Assembly (NCBI RefSeq): GCF_026745355.1
Contig: NC_079205.1
Coordinates: 50,621,072-50,685,071 of the forward strand
Length of the DNA: 64,000 nt
From: Beta vulgaris subsp. vulgaris
Taxonomy: Eukaryota > Streptophyta > Magnoliopsida > Caryophyllales > Amaranthaceae
Reading direction: 5' to 3'
Both the position numbers and the translations under genes were made by a program. The notes under the pieces were generated by a model that did not search any database, was not told the origin of the DNA, and saw nothing but the letters and a program-made list of their open reading frames with translations. Positions 20,801 to 31,650 of this stretch are shown piece after piece. Numbering within the stretch: the stretch's first letter is position 1; every line of letters starts with the position of its first letter.

Positions 20801-21583
20801 ATTCCTTGTAGTTTCATCTCTCACTAGTAAAATAATTGTTTATTGCTGCGGCTATATTGCTGCGGTTTTACCTATACGTAGCAATAAACTGCGTCAAAAC
20901 AAAAGAATAAACTGAAAATAAACTTATTGCTGCGGTTTCCAACCAAAACTGCAGCAATAGATGTTAACGGGACAGTTTTTCAAATTAAATTGACTACTTT
21001 GACTAGCTATATTGCTGCGGTTTTTTAAAGAAACTGCAGCAATATATTAAAATATTAATATTTTAATATATTGCTGCGGTTTCTATAAAAACCCGCAGCA
21101 ATAGAAAAACTCAATATTGTATAATAGTACTTAAGTACAATTATTGCACCCCTCTCACTAAACCCTAAGTATGGCAGTCGCGCCTGTCTCCTCTCATTCT
21201 CACGCCTCTCTCTTTCCCCTCACGGCCCTCTCTCACGCCTCTCTCTCTCTCTCTCCTCTCACGCCCCTCTCCCTCTCACTCTCAATTCTTCGCCTCTCTC
21301 TCAGTCTCAATTCATCACCAATGAACATCATCAGATCGCAACGCATCATCAACGCATTAATTTCATGTATCGTTTTTTAATTTTTTTTTTGTTGGATCTA
21401 TTTTGTTTTTTTATCATCAACGCAATGCCTCTCTTTCTGTTTATTTTTTTACGTTTCATTTTTAATCTTAGTTCTGCTTTCATTTTCTTTTTATTTTTTA
21501 TGAAATTTCTTCAGAGATGGTCCTGATTGTTCCGAGTTTACATTCTCCCTCTTGATGTTTTACTGAAATTATACCTTTTGCAG

Positions 21584-21679
21584 GCACAAAGCTCAAGGAA
21601 GTTGTTGATGCTGCAGAAAATTACCACATGGTTCTTGTAGAAAATCGAAAATTATACAATAAGGTTCTGGATTGGAAAG
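21584..21679 (+). pseudogene. Captured kinesin-14 exon a (neck / coiled-coil end)
   Basis: This is a 96-nt exon-like piece with a TTTTGCAG acceptor on the left and a GT donor (GTGCAG) on the right. It translates as TKLKEVVDAAENYHMVLVEN, then RKLYNKVLDWK. This matches the segment just before the motor domain of plant C-terminal (kinesin-14) motors, which ends ...LKGNIRVYCRVRPF. The exon is open. The host gene's microtubule minus-end motor function is not preserved because only about 70 residues are present. Confidence 0.75.
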
Positions 21680-21766
21680 GTGCAGTAGTACACTTGATTA
21701 GCATTAATTTTTAAGCTTCATTGTGTGGTCGCTTAACTGATTCGATGCATTTGTTGCTTCTGATAG

Positions 21767-21887
21767 AAAATATTAGAGTGTATTGTCATATAAGGCCATT
21801 TCTTCCTGGCCAAAATAAGAAGCAGACAACCATTGAGTACATTAGTGAGAATGGGGAGCTTGTTGTCTTTAATCCTCTCAATAGATC
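21767..21887 (+). pseudogene. Captured kinesin-14 exon b (start of motor domain)
   Basis: The exon follows a TTCTGATAG acceptor and is in phase with exon a across an 87-bp intron. It reads NIRVYCHIRPFLPGQ, then TTIEYISENGELVV and ends at an NPLNR block followed by a GTGAGT donor. NIRVYCRxRPF is the invariant first motif of kinesin motors, and the PGQ...EYIGENGEL extension is characteristic of plant kinesin-14 subgroups. A Cys-His replaces the usual Cys-Arg. Both intron borders obey GT-AG, so genomic DNA and not cDNA was captured. Confidence 0.82.
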
Positions 21888-22527
21888 GTGAGTTCTTCAA
21901 GTTCTTCGGAGATTTTTCAGTTTCTTAATTTCAATTTTGTTTTAGGTTTTTTTTTTTATTTTCAGTTTCTTATTTTTTTCGTATGTATTTTTTGTTTTCA
22001 TTGTAATTAGTTATTTAGCTGTAACTCTTGTTTTAAATTTTTTTTGCTTTCTTATCTTAGTTTTTTCATCTTTTATATTATTTATGTAACTGCTTTTCTA
22101 TCTTTATATATTAATGAGATTTATGTCATATTATCTTAAATTCGTATGTGAAATTGGGAGATAGTGGATGGGATAGTTGTATGATTTTAATCTTTCAAAT
22201 TTTAGTGCAAAATACAAAAAAAATTTTTTTTTTTTTAACCTTTACCAGGACCTATTGCTGCGTTTTTGGTCAATTACCGCAGCAATATGTTGTATTATTC
22301 TGATGTAAAATACATAAATTGCTGAGGTTTTACCCAAAAACCGCAACAATATGTTCAAATATTGTTGCGGTTGAAAACCGCAACAATATGTTCAAATATT
22401 GATGCGGTTGAAAACCGCAACAATATATTATTGACCTATTGTTGCACCCTTAATTGTTGCGCGCCCAAAACCGCCGCAATAGGCCACTTAATGACTGCAG
22501 CAATAAGCATTTATTCTACTAGTGTCT

Positions 22528-23089
22528 TTCAATCGGATCTCCTAATTGTAAAACTATTTTATGTAATGAATGTTCCCCCAATATTTGAGAGGCAGCCTCA
22601 ACTGCACCCAGACATACAATGTTTTAATGTCCTTTTTCACAAAATCAATGTCAAGTGACCATGGTTTCATTATCAATGATTTCTTGTCAAAGAAGTTATA
22701 ACCATTCAACATTAAGTCACGTGAATCTATTGCATTGAATCTCACTAAAAACACACCTCTATTGATCATGACTACTTTATCAGCATTATATATATAATTT
22801 TCATACTCCCCTAAAATAACCTTCCATAACATGCACAAGAGGATTAACACCTAGAACATAGCAGATCATGGCAAAGTTCCAGAAATTGATTTCATCTTGT
22901 ACGTCTTCAACGTCAATCTTAATCAAATTCTCATTATACTCCTCTCTATTAACCACATTTCATTTTCTTCCATATTCTCCAACTGTTCGACATTATGCGT
23001 CCCAGAATCAGGGTGAAAAAAAGGAACAAATTGCATACCTTTCTCAGTTACTGTTCCACTGAATTGACGATCAACACTTCGATGAATTG
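22528..23089 (-). pseudogene. LINE-B ORF1, middle part with DUF4283 domain
   Basis: The minus strand encodes a VEDVQDEINFWNFAMICYVL segment, then DKVVMINRGVFLVRFNA and TLYVWVQLRLPLKYWGN. These are signatures of DUF4283, the RNA-binding-like N-terminal domain of plant L1 ORF1 proteins. LINE-P has the same order at 37190-37560. The reading continues on the far side of the kinesin-bearing CACTA (about 20820-20790) with a QLGDPIERDETTRN-type stretch split by the TCT duplication. Stops and frame changes are present. Upstream it is interrupted by the Sirevirus. Confidence 0.85.
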
Positions 23090-23094
23090 GTTGC

Positions 23095-24361
23095 TGTTGT
23101 GCATATAGATGTTATGTTTTGATGATGAAAATTAATATAATATGTTATAGTATGAAAGTATGTAACAGTTGCAACAGATGCATGAAGAAAGAAATTAATA
23201 AATGAAGACTTTGAGGAAAAGAAGAATTAAGAATGAAGTCCAAGTTTATATGTTCCTTAGAATAGTTACTTTATATAGAAATGTAATATGCTTGAACTAA
23301 GTGACATGCTATGTGCTAAATATAGAAATATAAAATTAGTATAATTATTATTTTTCTTAGAGTTAAGGAAATAAATAATTGTATTAATATTATATGTCTA
23401 TATAAAAAGGAAATTAGTTTTTGAAATAAGATAAAAGATTTTCATAAAAAAATTTTAGAAAAGAATTTTATAAAAAACGTGTTTTTAGAAAAGAATTTTA
23501 TACAAACGTGTTTTATGAAAAGGATTTTATAAAAACGTGTTTTAGAAAAGAATTTCAGAAAAACGTGTTTTAAGAAAACAAGTAAAATAGTTTTCTAAAA
23601 AGATTTGGAAAATACTTTTTGATAAAAACAGAATTTGAGTTGAAAAGAAAATCTAATATGGAAAACTTATCTTTTTGAGATTAAAGATAAAGATGGAAAA
23701 AGATAAAGTTTGTTTTTCTAAAAAGAGAGTTTTATCCCTTAAATTAAGGATTAAAAGATAAAGATATTTTGAAGGATTTTCGTCCAAACCAAGTCCTATA
23801 AAAGGGTTTTATAATTCACTTTTAGATCTCACGTTTTCAGAGAGAAAAATCGGAGATATTAAGAGCTGAAAACAATTTCCTTACGAACATAGTATATCAC
23901 TGTTTGAGTCAGATTCAAGTAACGATTATACGAGTGTAATTGTCCTCTAATTGCTTGAATAAGAAGCACACGTTTGAGGATTCTTTCTTTCTGTAATTTC
24001 ACTATTAAAGAGAGTGTCAACTCTTAGAGTTAAGAGTTGGTTAGCACTTCTAGGGTTAGTGGTGAAGGAGTCTTATTATATCAAGAGGTTGGTATCTTAA
24101 GATTCAAAGAAATAAAGAGTTTTGTTTCGTGTGGACGTAGATCTCAGAGGTGAGATTGAACCACGTTATATTCTGTGTTTGTGCATCAAATTCCACATAA
24201 TTTAAGTTTTAGTTTTTGCAAAAACTCAAATCAGAGATTTACGATTATTTCGCACAGTGGCTGGCACTGTGCAATAACAAAGGTTTTGCGAAAATCGATC
24301 AAATTTCGTCACTCAATGCAACCCCCCTCCCCCTTCTTGAGTGTCACCTTGGATTCTAATA
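23095..24361 (+). repeat. Sirevirus 5' LTR
   Basis: It begins TGTTGTGCATATAG and ends near TTGGATTCTAATA, two bases before the primer-binding site. It is alignable to 33596-35133 throughout apart from the MITE there. A TATA box (CTATAAAAGG, about 23796-23805) marks the promoter. A perfect 8-bp hairpin GCACAGTG-GCTGG-CACTGTGC lies at about 24253-24273 in the R/U5 region, and a C-run precedes the 3' end. Confidence 0.9.
23796..23805 (+). promoter_or_regulatory. TATA box of the Sirevirus LTR
   Basis: CTATAAAAGG sits in mid-LTR and is conserved in the 3' LTR at about 34577-34587. The following sequence carries TCACGTTTTCAGAGAG. It is the likely U3/R promoter element. Confidence 0.7.
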
Positions 24362-24363
24362 AG

Positions 24364-24375
24364 TGGTATCAGAGC
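24364..24375 (+). other. Primer-binding site (initiator tRNA-Met)
   Basis: TGGTATCAGAGC, two bases after the 5' LTR, is the standard complement of the 3' end of plant initiator tRNA-Met used by Ty1/copia elements. Confidence 0.92.
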
Positions 24376-25329
24376 AAGCTATTCTCGTAAGACTAATAAC
24401 TAGAGAATAGAAATCATGAACACGCAAGACGACTATCGTGACAGGCACTCCAAGAAAAGAATTATAAAGCTATGAGTATCCTCCAATCTGGAATTGGACC
24501 AGAGGAATATTCGAGAATCTCGGCATGTACTACTGTTAAGGAAATTTGGGACACTATGGAGTTGGCCCATGAAGGTACAAATAAGGTAAAACAGTCTAGG
24601 ATAGATTTACTAGTCCAACAATATGAATTGTTCACTATGAATAAGGACGAATATATTAAAGATATGTTTACCAGATTCACACTAATAACTAATGAACTAC
24701 TGTTGTATAATATGAGCACTATAAGAGGGGGGGGGGTGAATTATAGTGAGATAATAAGCTATACTTTTTGCGGAATTAAAAGTAAAGTTGGGAACAGACA
24801 ATGGGAACACGAGAGATTTAGCGAGGAAAAACTTCCTAGGCCTAGTAGGAAGAAACAACCTCGACCACAAGGGATTTTAAACAACTTTCACTATAATAGG
24901 CCAAAACAACTCTTATTACAACCTATTACTTTTCTCTCAATTCTCAACTTAAGTCACTCAACTCAAGTTACCAACGACAGTTCACACAACTGACGTTCCT
25001 CTCAAACTTCACTCGAAGTTCCTTTCTCTTTCTCTTTCTCTTGCTTCACTCAAAGCTTCTCACACTTACAAGAGTTCACTCAAACCCTTTTCTCAAAATA
25101 CACTTTGTAAAACAATGGAAGAGTAATAAACTCGATTAATGTAAGTATGAATTCTCTTTAGGAAAAGGCACTGACACTTTTAGATGACTTAAGACAAATT
25201 AGCTAAGTCAGACACATTTTCTTCAAATGAATTATGCGCCTATTTATAGACAATTAAGACAAGACATTATCACCACTAAGTTAGACCATTATCCCACGAT
25301 CTCCATGATGTTAATTAATTTAATTAAAT

Positions 25330-25534
25330 AAATTAAATATTCTATGACAAGTAAATAATCCACTAATCCACTACTTCACTTCACAAGAGAAGCAGTAACA
25401 CATTACGTGGTTTTACAAAACTTGAAGAATAATTAAACTCATTTAATTTTATTAAATACTTGGAGGATAATTAACTAAGCCACTAAATCCACTAACTACA
25501 TAAATCGTGTAGCATTAGCTTTAGACGTGCAATC
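25330..25534. repeat. ~200-bp direct repeat in the solo LTR, copy 1
   Basis: The stretch from TTAAATATTCTATGACAAG to TAGACGTGCAATCC recurs immediately at about 25548-25742 with few changes (for example ACGTGG/ACTTGG and a GTAGCATTAG/GTAGCAGTAG difference). It is a tandem duplication within the LTR. Confidence 0.85.
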
Positions 25535-25547
25535 CACTAACTACATA

Positions 25548-25742
25548 AATTAAATATTCTATGACAAGTAAATAATCCACTACTTCACTTCACAAGAGAA
25601 GCAGTAACACATTACTTGGTTTTACAAAACTTGAAGAATAATTAAACTCATTTAATTTAATTATATACTTGGAGGATAATTAACTAAGCCACTAAATCCA
25701 CTAACTAGATAAATCGTGTAGCAGTAGCTTTAGGCGTGCAAT
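25548..25742. repeat. ~200-bp direct repeat in the solo LTR, copy 2
   Basis: Second copy of the unit at 25330-25534, slightly shorter because it lacks a short internal AATCCACT duplication. Confidence 0.85.
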
Positions 25743-27212
25743 CCAATTTTTAGGAAATAAATTAAATACTTTAGCTAGTTTTTAGGAAAAATATCTTTTT
25801 CAAAATATCTTTAATAAAAACGGAAAAACAGTTTTATATTTTTAAAACCGAAACATTTTAAAAACCGGAAAGATATTATTTTTAAAAACAAAATCTTTTA
25901 AATAAAATATAAAAGATAAAAGATAAGATTTGAAAATCGGTTAAATTAAAATCAAAAAATCTTTTTAAAATCTTTTCATAACAAACTTAAACGAAATTCC
26001 TAAAAAAGTGGATCTTAGTTAAAACAACCCTAAAAACTCTAACTAACATATTGGGCGCATATTTGAGTTAGGCGCACAACATTAGAGACTGTTAGGAGTT
26101 CCTAAACCAGTTTTAAGTCTTGTTCCCTAACCTTGTTCCTATAGTGCCATGTCTGTTCCTTTCATGGGAACAGAACCAAGTTCCTTTGAGAATTCACCAC
26201 GAACTTAATTTAGCTTTTACTCAACCTTAACATGAAGATAATAAATACACCCTAATGTATTCTAATCTTCATTCCATGCTTGATTCTTCATCACTCGAAC
26301 ATCTTTACTTCGATCTTGATTAATTCTCCGTTTTAATCTTCAATCAAGTATTCTCTTAGCTCGAGCATGAATTACCTTGCAACAACATAAATAAAATATA
26401 CTATGTCTTTTATGGTTAGGTCATCTTCAAAACTCAAGGGTCAACAGATCTTTAGGAAAAATCTATTCTTCTGAAGATTTAGTTCGAAAAGTGTTAAGAA
26501 GTTTGACTAATAAATGGCTTCCCGAAATCACTGCTATTCAAGAGGCTAAAGATCTAACAAAACTCTCACTAGAACAACTAATTGGTTCTTTAATGACCCA
26601 TGAACTTATTTTAGATTCTAAATCAAACGAACCAAAGAATAAAGGGTTGGCTTTAAAAACTGAAGTAGAAACGGATGATAGTGAAAGTGATGAAGAAGTA
26701 GCGTTTCTAACTAGAAATTTTCAAAATTTCTTAAAAAAGAACAGGAGCAATAACTTCAGGAGAAGTGGGAACTTCAAAGGTAAAGGCACTACTTCGAACC
26801 CTAAGAAAAGTGCTACTAGCTCTAGTTGTTTCAAGTGTGGTGAGTTTGATCACAGTATTAAAGAATGCCCTCTGTGGGATGAAGAAAAGCCTAAGGAAAA
26901 ACGAGAGCAGTCGAAGAAAGAGTTCAAGAAAGCCATGATTGCGGCCATCTGGGGCGATTCGGATTCTGATGAAGATCAGAGCGTGGCACAGTGCGACGAG
27001 GCCAAACTGTGTCTGAATGCTGTACAGAAAACATTGAAGACGACACCGTGCAAGGAAGACTTACATCTATGCTTAATGGCTCAAAGTTCGAACCCTCTCG
27101 AAGATGTAGAAGACAGTGAGGTAAGCCTAACTTCCTTAAAACCTTCAATTCATCTTCTTTCAAAAAGTCAACTTGTCACTCTACTTGGTAAGTAATTGAT
27201 GATTGTCAAAAC

Positions 27213-27882
27213 ATGAATGATAATTTTGATATCATGAAAAAGGAAATAAAAAATTTGACCAAGCTAAAGATTGGATTAGAGTTAGAGTATAAGGATTTAT
27301 TGAAAGAGAATAACACACTGTTGAAAAGGATTGATGAGCAAGACATTGAGATACACACACTAAAACACGAAAAAACAACCCTGGCTGATGACATAATAAA
27401 TCGAACAGTGTCATCCACTGTTTGTGAAACTGAAAAAAACGTGTCTTGAAAAAACAGATTGAAACACTAAATAACGAATTGCTGAAACTTAAAAATTCAA
27501 GACAGAATCTAGGATTGTCACTAATGCTGCTAGTGATGCTAAGTTAAAGAAGATCTTAAAAGTTAAAAGAGACTTAGAGATTTCCAGAAAAAGAAGTAGT
27601 GATCTAAATACCTCAGTTGAATTCTTGGAATCCAACTTTCATTGCTCGTAAGATGCATAAAATGGACGAATGGAATGAATGCTCAAATCACTTAACTAGA
27701 CCACAAACAACATGAACAAAACTGGATTAGGATACATGATCAGCCGCACAGTGCCAGGCTATGTGTAAGACCTACGAGAGAGACTTCCGAAAGAGAAAAT
27801 ACGTGGGCCTTCCTAATATCTAATTTGCAATTTTTGTGGAACAAATGGTCATCTAATTGACGACTGCAAACAAGAAGAAAAA
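27213..27882 (+). pseudogene. Sirevirus gag-pol linker: coiled coil and second CCHC knuckle
   Basis: 27213-27449 encodes a strongly heptad-like helix (MKKEIKNLTKLKIGLELEY, then LLKENNTLLKRIDEQ), the coiled-coil tail known from Sirevirus Gag. More charged helical sequence follows in other frames to about 27640. A second zinc knuckle, CNFCGTNGHLIDDC, lies at about 27826-27867. Two knuckles separated by a coiled coil are usual for this lineage. Stops separate the pieces. Confidence 0.75.
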
Positions 27883-27996
27883 TCGAATTGCTAAAGAATA
27901 TAAACATGTTACTCAAATCTGGGTTAGGAAAAGACATACTAGATGCTCAACGTAAGAAAAAGGGACCCAAGCAATATGGGTTCCTAAAACTAACAA

Positions 27997-28600
27997 GTGA
28001 TTCTTGTGCAGGTAAACGTGAGAGGAAGCAACCTATGGTATCTCGACAGTGGTTGCTCAAGACATATGACTGGTGAAAAACCAATTCCTCTCACTAGTAG
28101 CCCACAATGGAGGGTGTGTTACATTTGGCGACAACAAAAAGGGAGAGACATTGGAATAGGCAATGTCGGAAATCTCTAACACACTCCATCGAGAATGTTA
28201 TGTTGGTAAATGGACTGAAACACAACTTTAAGTATTCACATGATGTGATAAAGGTAATGTTGTTGAATTTCAGGCAAATTTGTGCCAAATCTTAAGAAAC
28301 TAGGGAATAATTTGGAAGGTAAAAGATTAAATAATGTTATAATCTGTCTAGATACCTTACCTAATGAAGAAAATTATCATGCATGAGTGCCTCTACAAGA
28401 TAATCCACTACTTTGGCATAAAAGACTTGGACATGTTAGCGTCTAGACTGCTTAACAAATTGAGAAAAATGGATTTAGTAGATGGTTTACCATCCATAAA
28501 CTTTGATTGGGAAACAATTTGTAATGCATGTGCTAGATGCAAACATGTTCGATCATCTTTTAAGTCAAAGACTTTTGTTAGCACCTCTAAACCCTTGGAA
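27997..28600 (+). pseudogene. Sirevirus protease and pre-integrase domain
   Basis: The aspartic-protease core appears as WYLDSGCSRHMTG near 28034-28075, with the catalytic D-S-G. Degraded sequence then leads to the GAG_pre-integrs region at 28400-28600, where SRLLNKLRKMDLVDGLPSI and CNACARCKHVRSSF give the H-C-C zinc-binding part of the integrase N-terminus. The expected first histidine region (about 28405-28440) is shifted in frame. The segments are separated by stops. Confidence 0.82.
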
Positions 28601-28603
28601 TAA

Positions 28604-29212
28604 TTCACATGGATCTTTGTGGCCAATGCGTGTAAGGAGTAGAGGTGGTAGCAAATATGTGTTGTACTTGTTGATGATTTTCTAGATTTGTTTGGACATT
28701 ATTCATTGGTGGAAAGATGAAACATTTGATGTTTTTCTTGTTCAATTCGAAAAGTTCAAAATCAAACAAATTGTAAATTGCTGTCTGTCCGTACTGATCA
28801 TGGCACTGAGTTTGAAAATACAGATTTCGAAAAATTTGCAATGACAATGGAATTGATCATAATTTCTCTGCACCAAGCACCACAACAAGAATGGAGTTGT
28901 AGAAAGGATGAATCGTACTTTAGAAGACATGTCTCGAATCATTCTTATAGTGGCTTACCTAGAAATTTTTGGGCCGAGGCAGTAAGTACTGCATGCTATA
29001 TATATAACAGAACTAAAGTACGATCCATCTTGAATAAAACTCCATATGAACTCATCAAAGGTAGGAAACCAAATATCTCTCACTTAAGATGTTTTGGATG
29101 TACTTGTTATGTTCACAACAATGGCAAGGATAATTTGGGTAAGTTTGATCCAAGAAGTGATGAAGCAGTGTTCATTGGTTACTCTCCTCATAGCAAAGCA
29201 TATAAAGTATAA
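28604..29212 (+). pseudogene. Sirevirus integrase core
   Basis: It begins at a D-L-C/W-G-P-M-type block near 28612 and has the second catalytic aspartate in RTDHGTEFEN at about 28790-28816. AEAVSTACYIYNRTKVR, TPYELIKGRKPNISHLRCFG and GKFDPRSDEAVFIGYSPHSK follow, the usual C-terminal integrase motifs. The stretch around the catalytic glutamate (28870-28930) is out of frame. This domain would join the cDNA to host DNA. Here it is inactive. Confidence 0.87.
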
Positions 29213-29689
29213 ATAAAGAACAATGCGTATGGAGGAGAGTGTTCATGTCATATTTGATGAATCTGATAAAATCTACAAGATGTGCAGGTAGTGATGACGA
29301 AGACTTCTCTATTGGACTATTAGAGATCACGAGACAAACAGCACATGAGAAACAACTGAAACATTCTGACGCTCAGAGCATGGCACAGTCTGAAGAACAA
29401 ATCAACAACTGCGACGAGAATGAAAAAGATACAGAAAAGTACTGAAACTGCTGTAGAAGAAGTGTTGGAAGAGCCAACAGAAGCTGAAGGAAGTACAATA
29501 AGCGAAAATACTACGGATCGCTGAGAGCATGGCATTGTGCCACAGAATGTAACTTTCACTCCGAAGAAGTGGAAACATCAAGGGTCACACCCTACTGACC
29601 TAATCCTTACGGACATATCAAGGGAGTTCAAACTCCTCATCTCTTCATAACTTTTGCGCTTTCAATGCTTTTATATCTGAAATTGAACC

Positions 29690-30441
29690 GACTAATTATA
29701 AAATTGCATTGACTGACCCTGATTGGATTTTGGCCATGCAGGATGAGTTGAATCAATTCAAAGAAATGAAGTTTGGCATTTAGAACCTCGTCCCACTCAT
29801 CAATCAGTTATTGGAACAAAATGGGTTTTTAGAAACAAATTGGATGATAGTGGGATGATTGTTCGAAATAAAGCCAGACTAGTGTGCCAAGGTTTCACCA
29901 ACAAGAGGGAATTGATTATGAGAGACCTTTGCCCCTGTGCCCGTTTGAAGCTATTCGAATTTTGATATCCTTTGCAGCTTTTAAAAATTAAACTTTTTCA
30001 AATGGATGTCAAAACTGCTTCTTAAACGGGTACTTAAAGGAAACAGTGTATGTGAACAACCTCCTGGTTTATTGATCAAAATTTTCCTAAATCATGTTTC
30101 AAAATAGATAAGCTCTTTATGGTTTAAAGCAAGCTCCTAGAGCTTGGTATGAAGCTTATCTATCTTTTTAATGGAAAATGGTTTTAAACGAGGTTCAGTA
30201 GATAGAACATTGTTTCTAAAAGTAAGGGGGAAGATTTATTAGTTGTCAAATTTATGTTGAGATATTATTTTGGGCAACTACAGAATTATTATGTCATTAT
30301 TTTGCTGAACTAATGAAAAGTGAATTTGAAATGTCTATGATGGGGAATTAAGTTTCTTCCTAGGTCTACAAATCAAGCAACTGGAAATGGCATAATGATA
30401 CATCAACAGAAATATGTGAAGGAGCTATTGAAAAGTATGGT
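29690..30441 (+). pseudogene. Sirevirus reverse transcriptase (RVT_2), heavily decayed
   Basis: Family blocks occur in changing frames: DPDWILAMQDELNQF near 29720, a W-x-F-R-N-K-L-D-x-S-G-M stretch near 29820, ETFAPV near 29920, FLNGYL near 30020, and YGLKQAPRAWYE near 30118-30155. The site of the catalytic YVDD box at about 30252-30267 is damaged by a base deletion that removes the second aspartate. It is more degraded than the flanking domains. Confidence 0.82.
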
Positions 30442-31120
30442 ATGGAAGACGCAAAAACTTATCCTACACCTGTACCTACTGCTCTTAAGTTAGATATGGA
30501 CGAAAATGGTAAGAAAGTAGATGAAACAATCTACAGAGGTATGATAGGCTCTCTTCTCTACTTAACATCAAGTCGACCAGATATTCTACACAGTGTATGC
30601 CTCTGTGCCAGATTTCAATCTTGCCCAAAGGAATCACACCTCAAAGCTATAAAACGAATACTTAGAAAATTTTGACTTGATTGGTTTTTCTGATGCAGAT
30701 TATGCAGTATTTTTGGTAGATAGAAAGAGTACCTATGGAACAGCCACCTTCTTAGGTCCTTGCTTAATTTCATGGGCATCCAAAAAGCAAAATTCCGTGG
30801 CTCTCTCCATTGCAGAAGCTGAATATGTTGCCGCCGCTTCTTATTGTGCACAGGTATTATGGGTAAGACAATAACTTCGAGATTTCGGAGTTATGATTGA
30901 TAATGTGCCCATTATGTGTGATAATACAAGTGCTATAAACATCTCTAAAAATCCTGTTTAACATTCACGTACTAAGCATATAGAAATAAGATATCATTTC
31001 TTACGTGATCATGTAGAGAAAGGTAACATAGCCCTTGAATTTATTTGTACTGAGGACCAAATAGCTGATATTTTCACAAAACCACTTGCTTGTAAAAGAT
31101 TTGAATAACTTAGAGTAGCT
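30442..31120 (+). pseudogene. Sirevirus RNase H domain and pol C-terminus
   Basis: 30442-30675 has YRGMIGSLLYLTSSRPDI and KAIKRILRK, the connection region. 30677-30874 has GFSDADYA, STYGTATFLG, SWASKKQNSVALS and EAEYVAAA, the copia RNase H motifs with D and E residues visible. Then [30 protein letters not shown] and IADIFTKPL follow to about 31085. A deletion between the frames at 30675 removes part of the Y-L-x-x-T region. The final stop is near 31110. Confidence 0.87.
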
Positions 31121-31650
31121 TTGGGATTGATTTCTGGAACTTAGCTGATTTATATGTTTTAATGACCTCCTTCACATGTCTCAATAAGCTCAACATATTT
31201 TACCTAAACTAAGTTAGAAAGGTTATTCTTATCATAAGTCAAGACTCCTGAAAAGGCTATTGATGCTGTCCTGATAATCTACACCTAAGTTGCCTCATGA
31301 AAATTCCCTAAACAATAATCATATAAGTGTCACCAAACATTTTTTAATTACTGAGATGTTGCTTTGAATAAAATACAAAAACATTGTTTTTAAAAGAAAA
31401 TTTCAAAAAAAAATTCCCAAAAATATTAAGCTGCCATGTTTCATTGTACTCCCTAACCCAAAAGCCAAACACATGCCAACCTAACACTAACAATACGAGC
31501 CCAGCCAATTTTTTTACCCAACCCCAACCGGCCCACTCTCCTACACACTTCTCTCCCCCTACCCAAACCCTCCTAAACTTTTATTTCCCAGCCCTCCACA
31601 AATTCAAAATCTGAAACACCAACTCTTCATTTTCTCTCAAACTCTCAACA

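Larger units (their letters stand above)
20822..22524 (+). mobile_element. Gene-carrying (Pack-type) CACTA element with kinesin-14 exons, 1703 bp
   Basis: The termini are CACTAGTAAAATAA (20822) and TTATTCTACTAGTG (22524), with TCT target duplications at 20819-20821 and 22525-22527. Subterminal TTGCTGCGGTTTT/AAAACCGCAGCAA pairs fill 20835-21110 and 22250-22510. The inside holds a CT-rich leader (21145-21320), a T-rich intron-like stretch (21370-21520), two kinesin-14 exons with their introns (21584-21887), and a second T-rich stretch. The element is inserted in LINE-B ORF1, whose reading resumes across it. It belongs to the same family as CACTA-1. Confidence 0.92.
24701..26445 (-). repeat. Solo LTR of a second Sirevirus inserted in gag
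   Basis: On the minus strand it begins TGTTGACCCTTGAGTTTTG and runs to a C-run (near 24725) followed by TATACAACA, the general form of a Sirevirus LTR (TGTTG start, ATTC-ACCCCCC near the end). Removing exactly 24701-26445 restores the gag frame. The flanking pentamers (ACTAC left, GATCT right) are not identical, so no target duplication remains. It contains a ~200-bp direct duplication. Confidence 0.75.
24414..27195 (+). pseudogene. Sirevirus gag, split by a solo LTR
   Basis: The first part (24414-24700) encodes copia-type Gag helices (SGIGPEEYSRISACTTVKEI, then W-D-T-M-E and SRIDLLVQQYELFTM). The reading resumes at 26446 with YSSEDLVRKVLRSL, an AIQEAKDLTKLSLEQLIGSL helix, an acidic tract, and the CCHC knuckle CFKCGEFDHSIKEC at about 26827-26868. 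After it comes the W-G-D-S-D-S-D-E-D acidic motif typical of Sireviruses. Only ~50 bp separate the primer-binding site from gag helices, so the leader and the N-terminus are shortened. The frame is open from 26491 to 27195. Confidence 0.85.
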
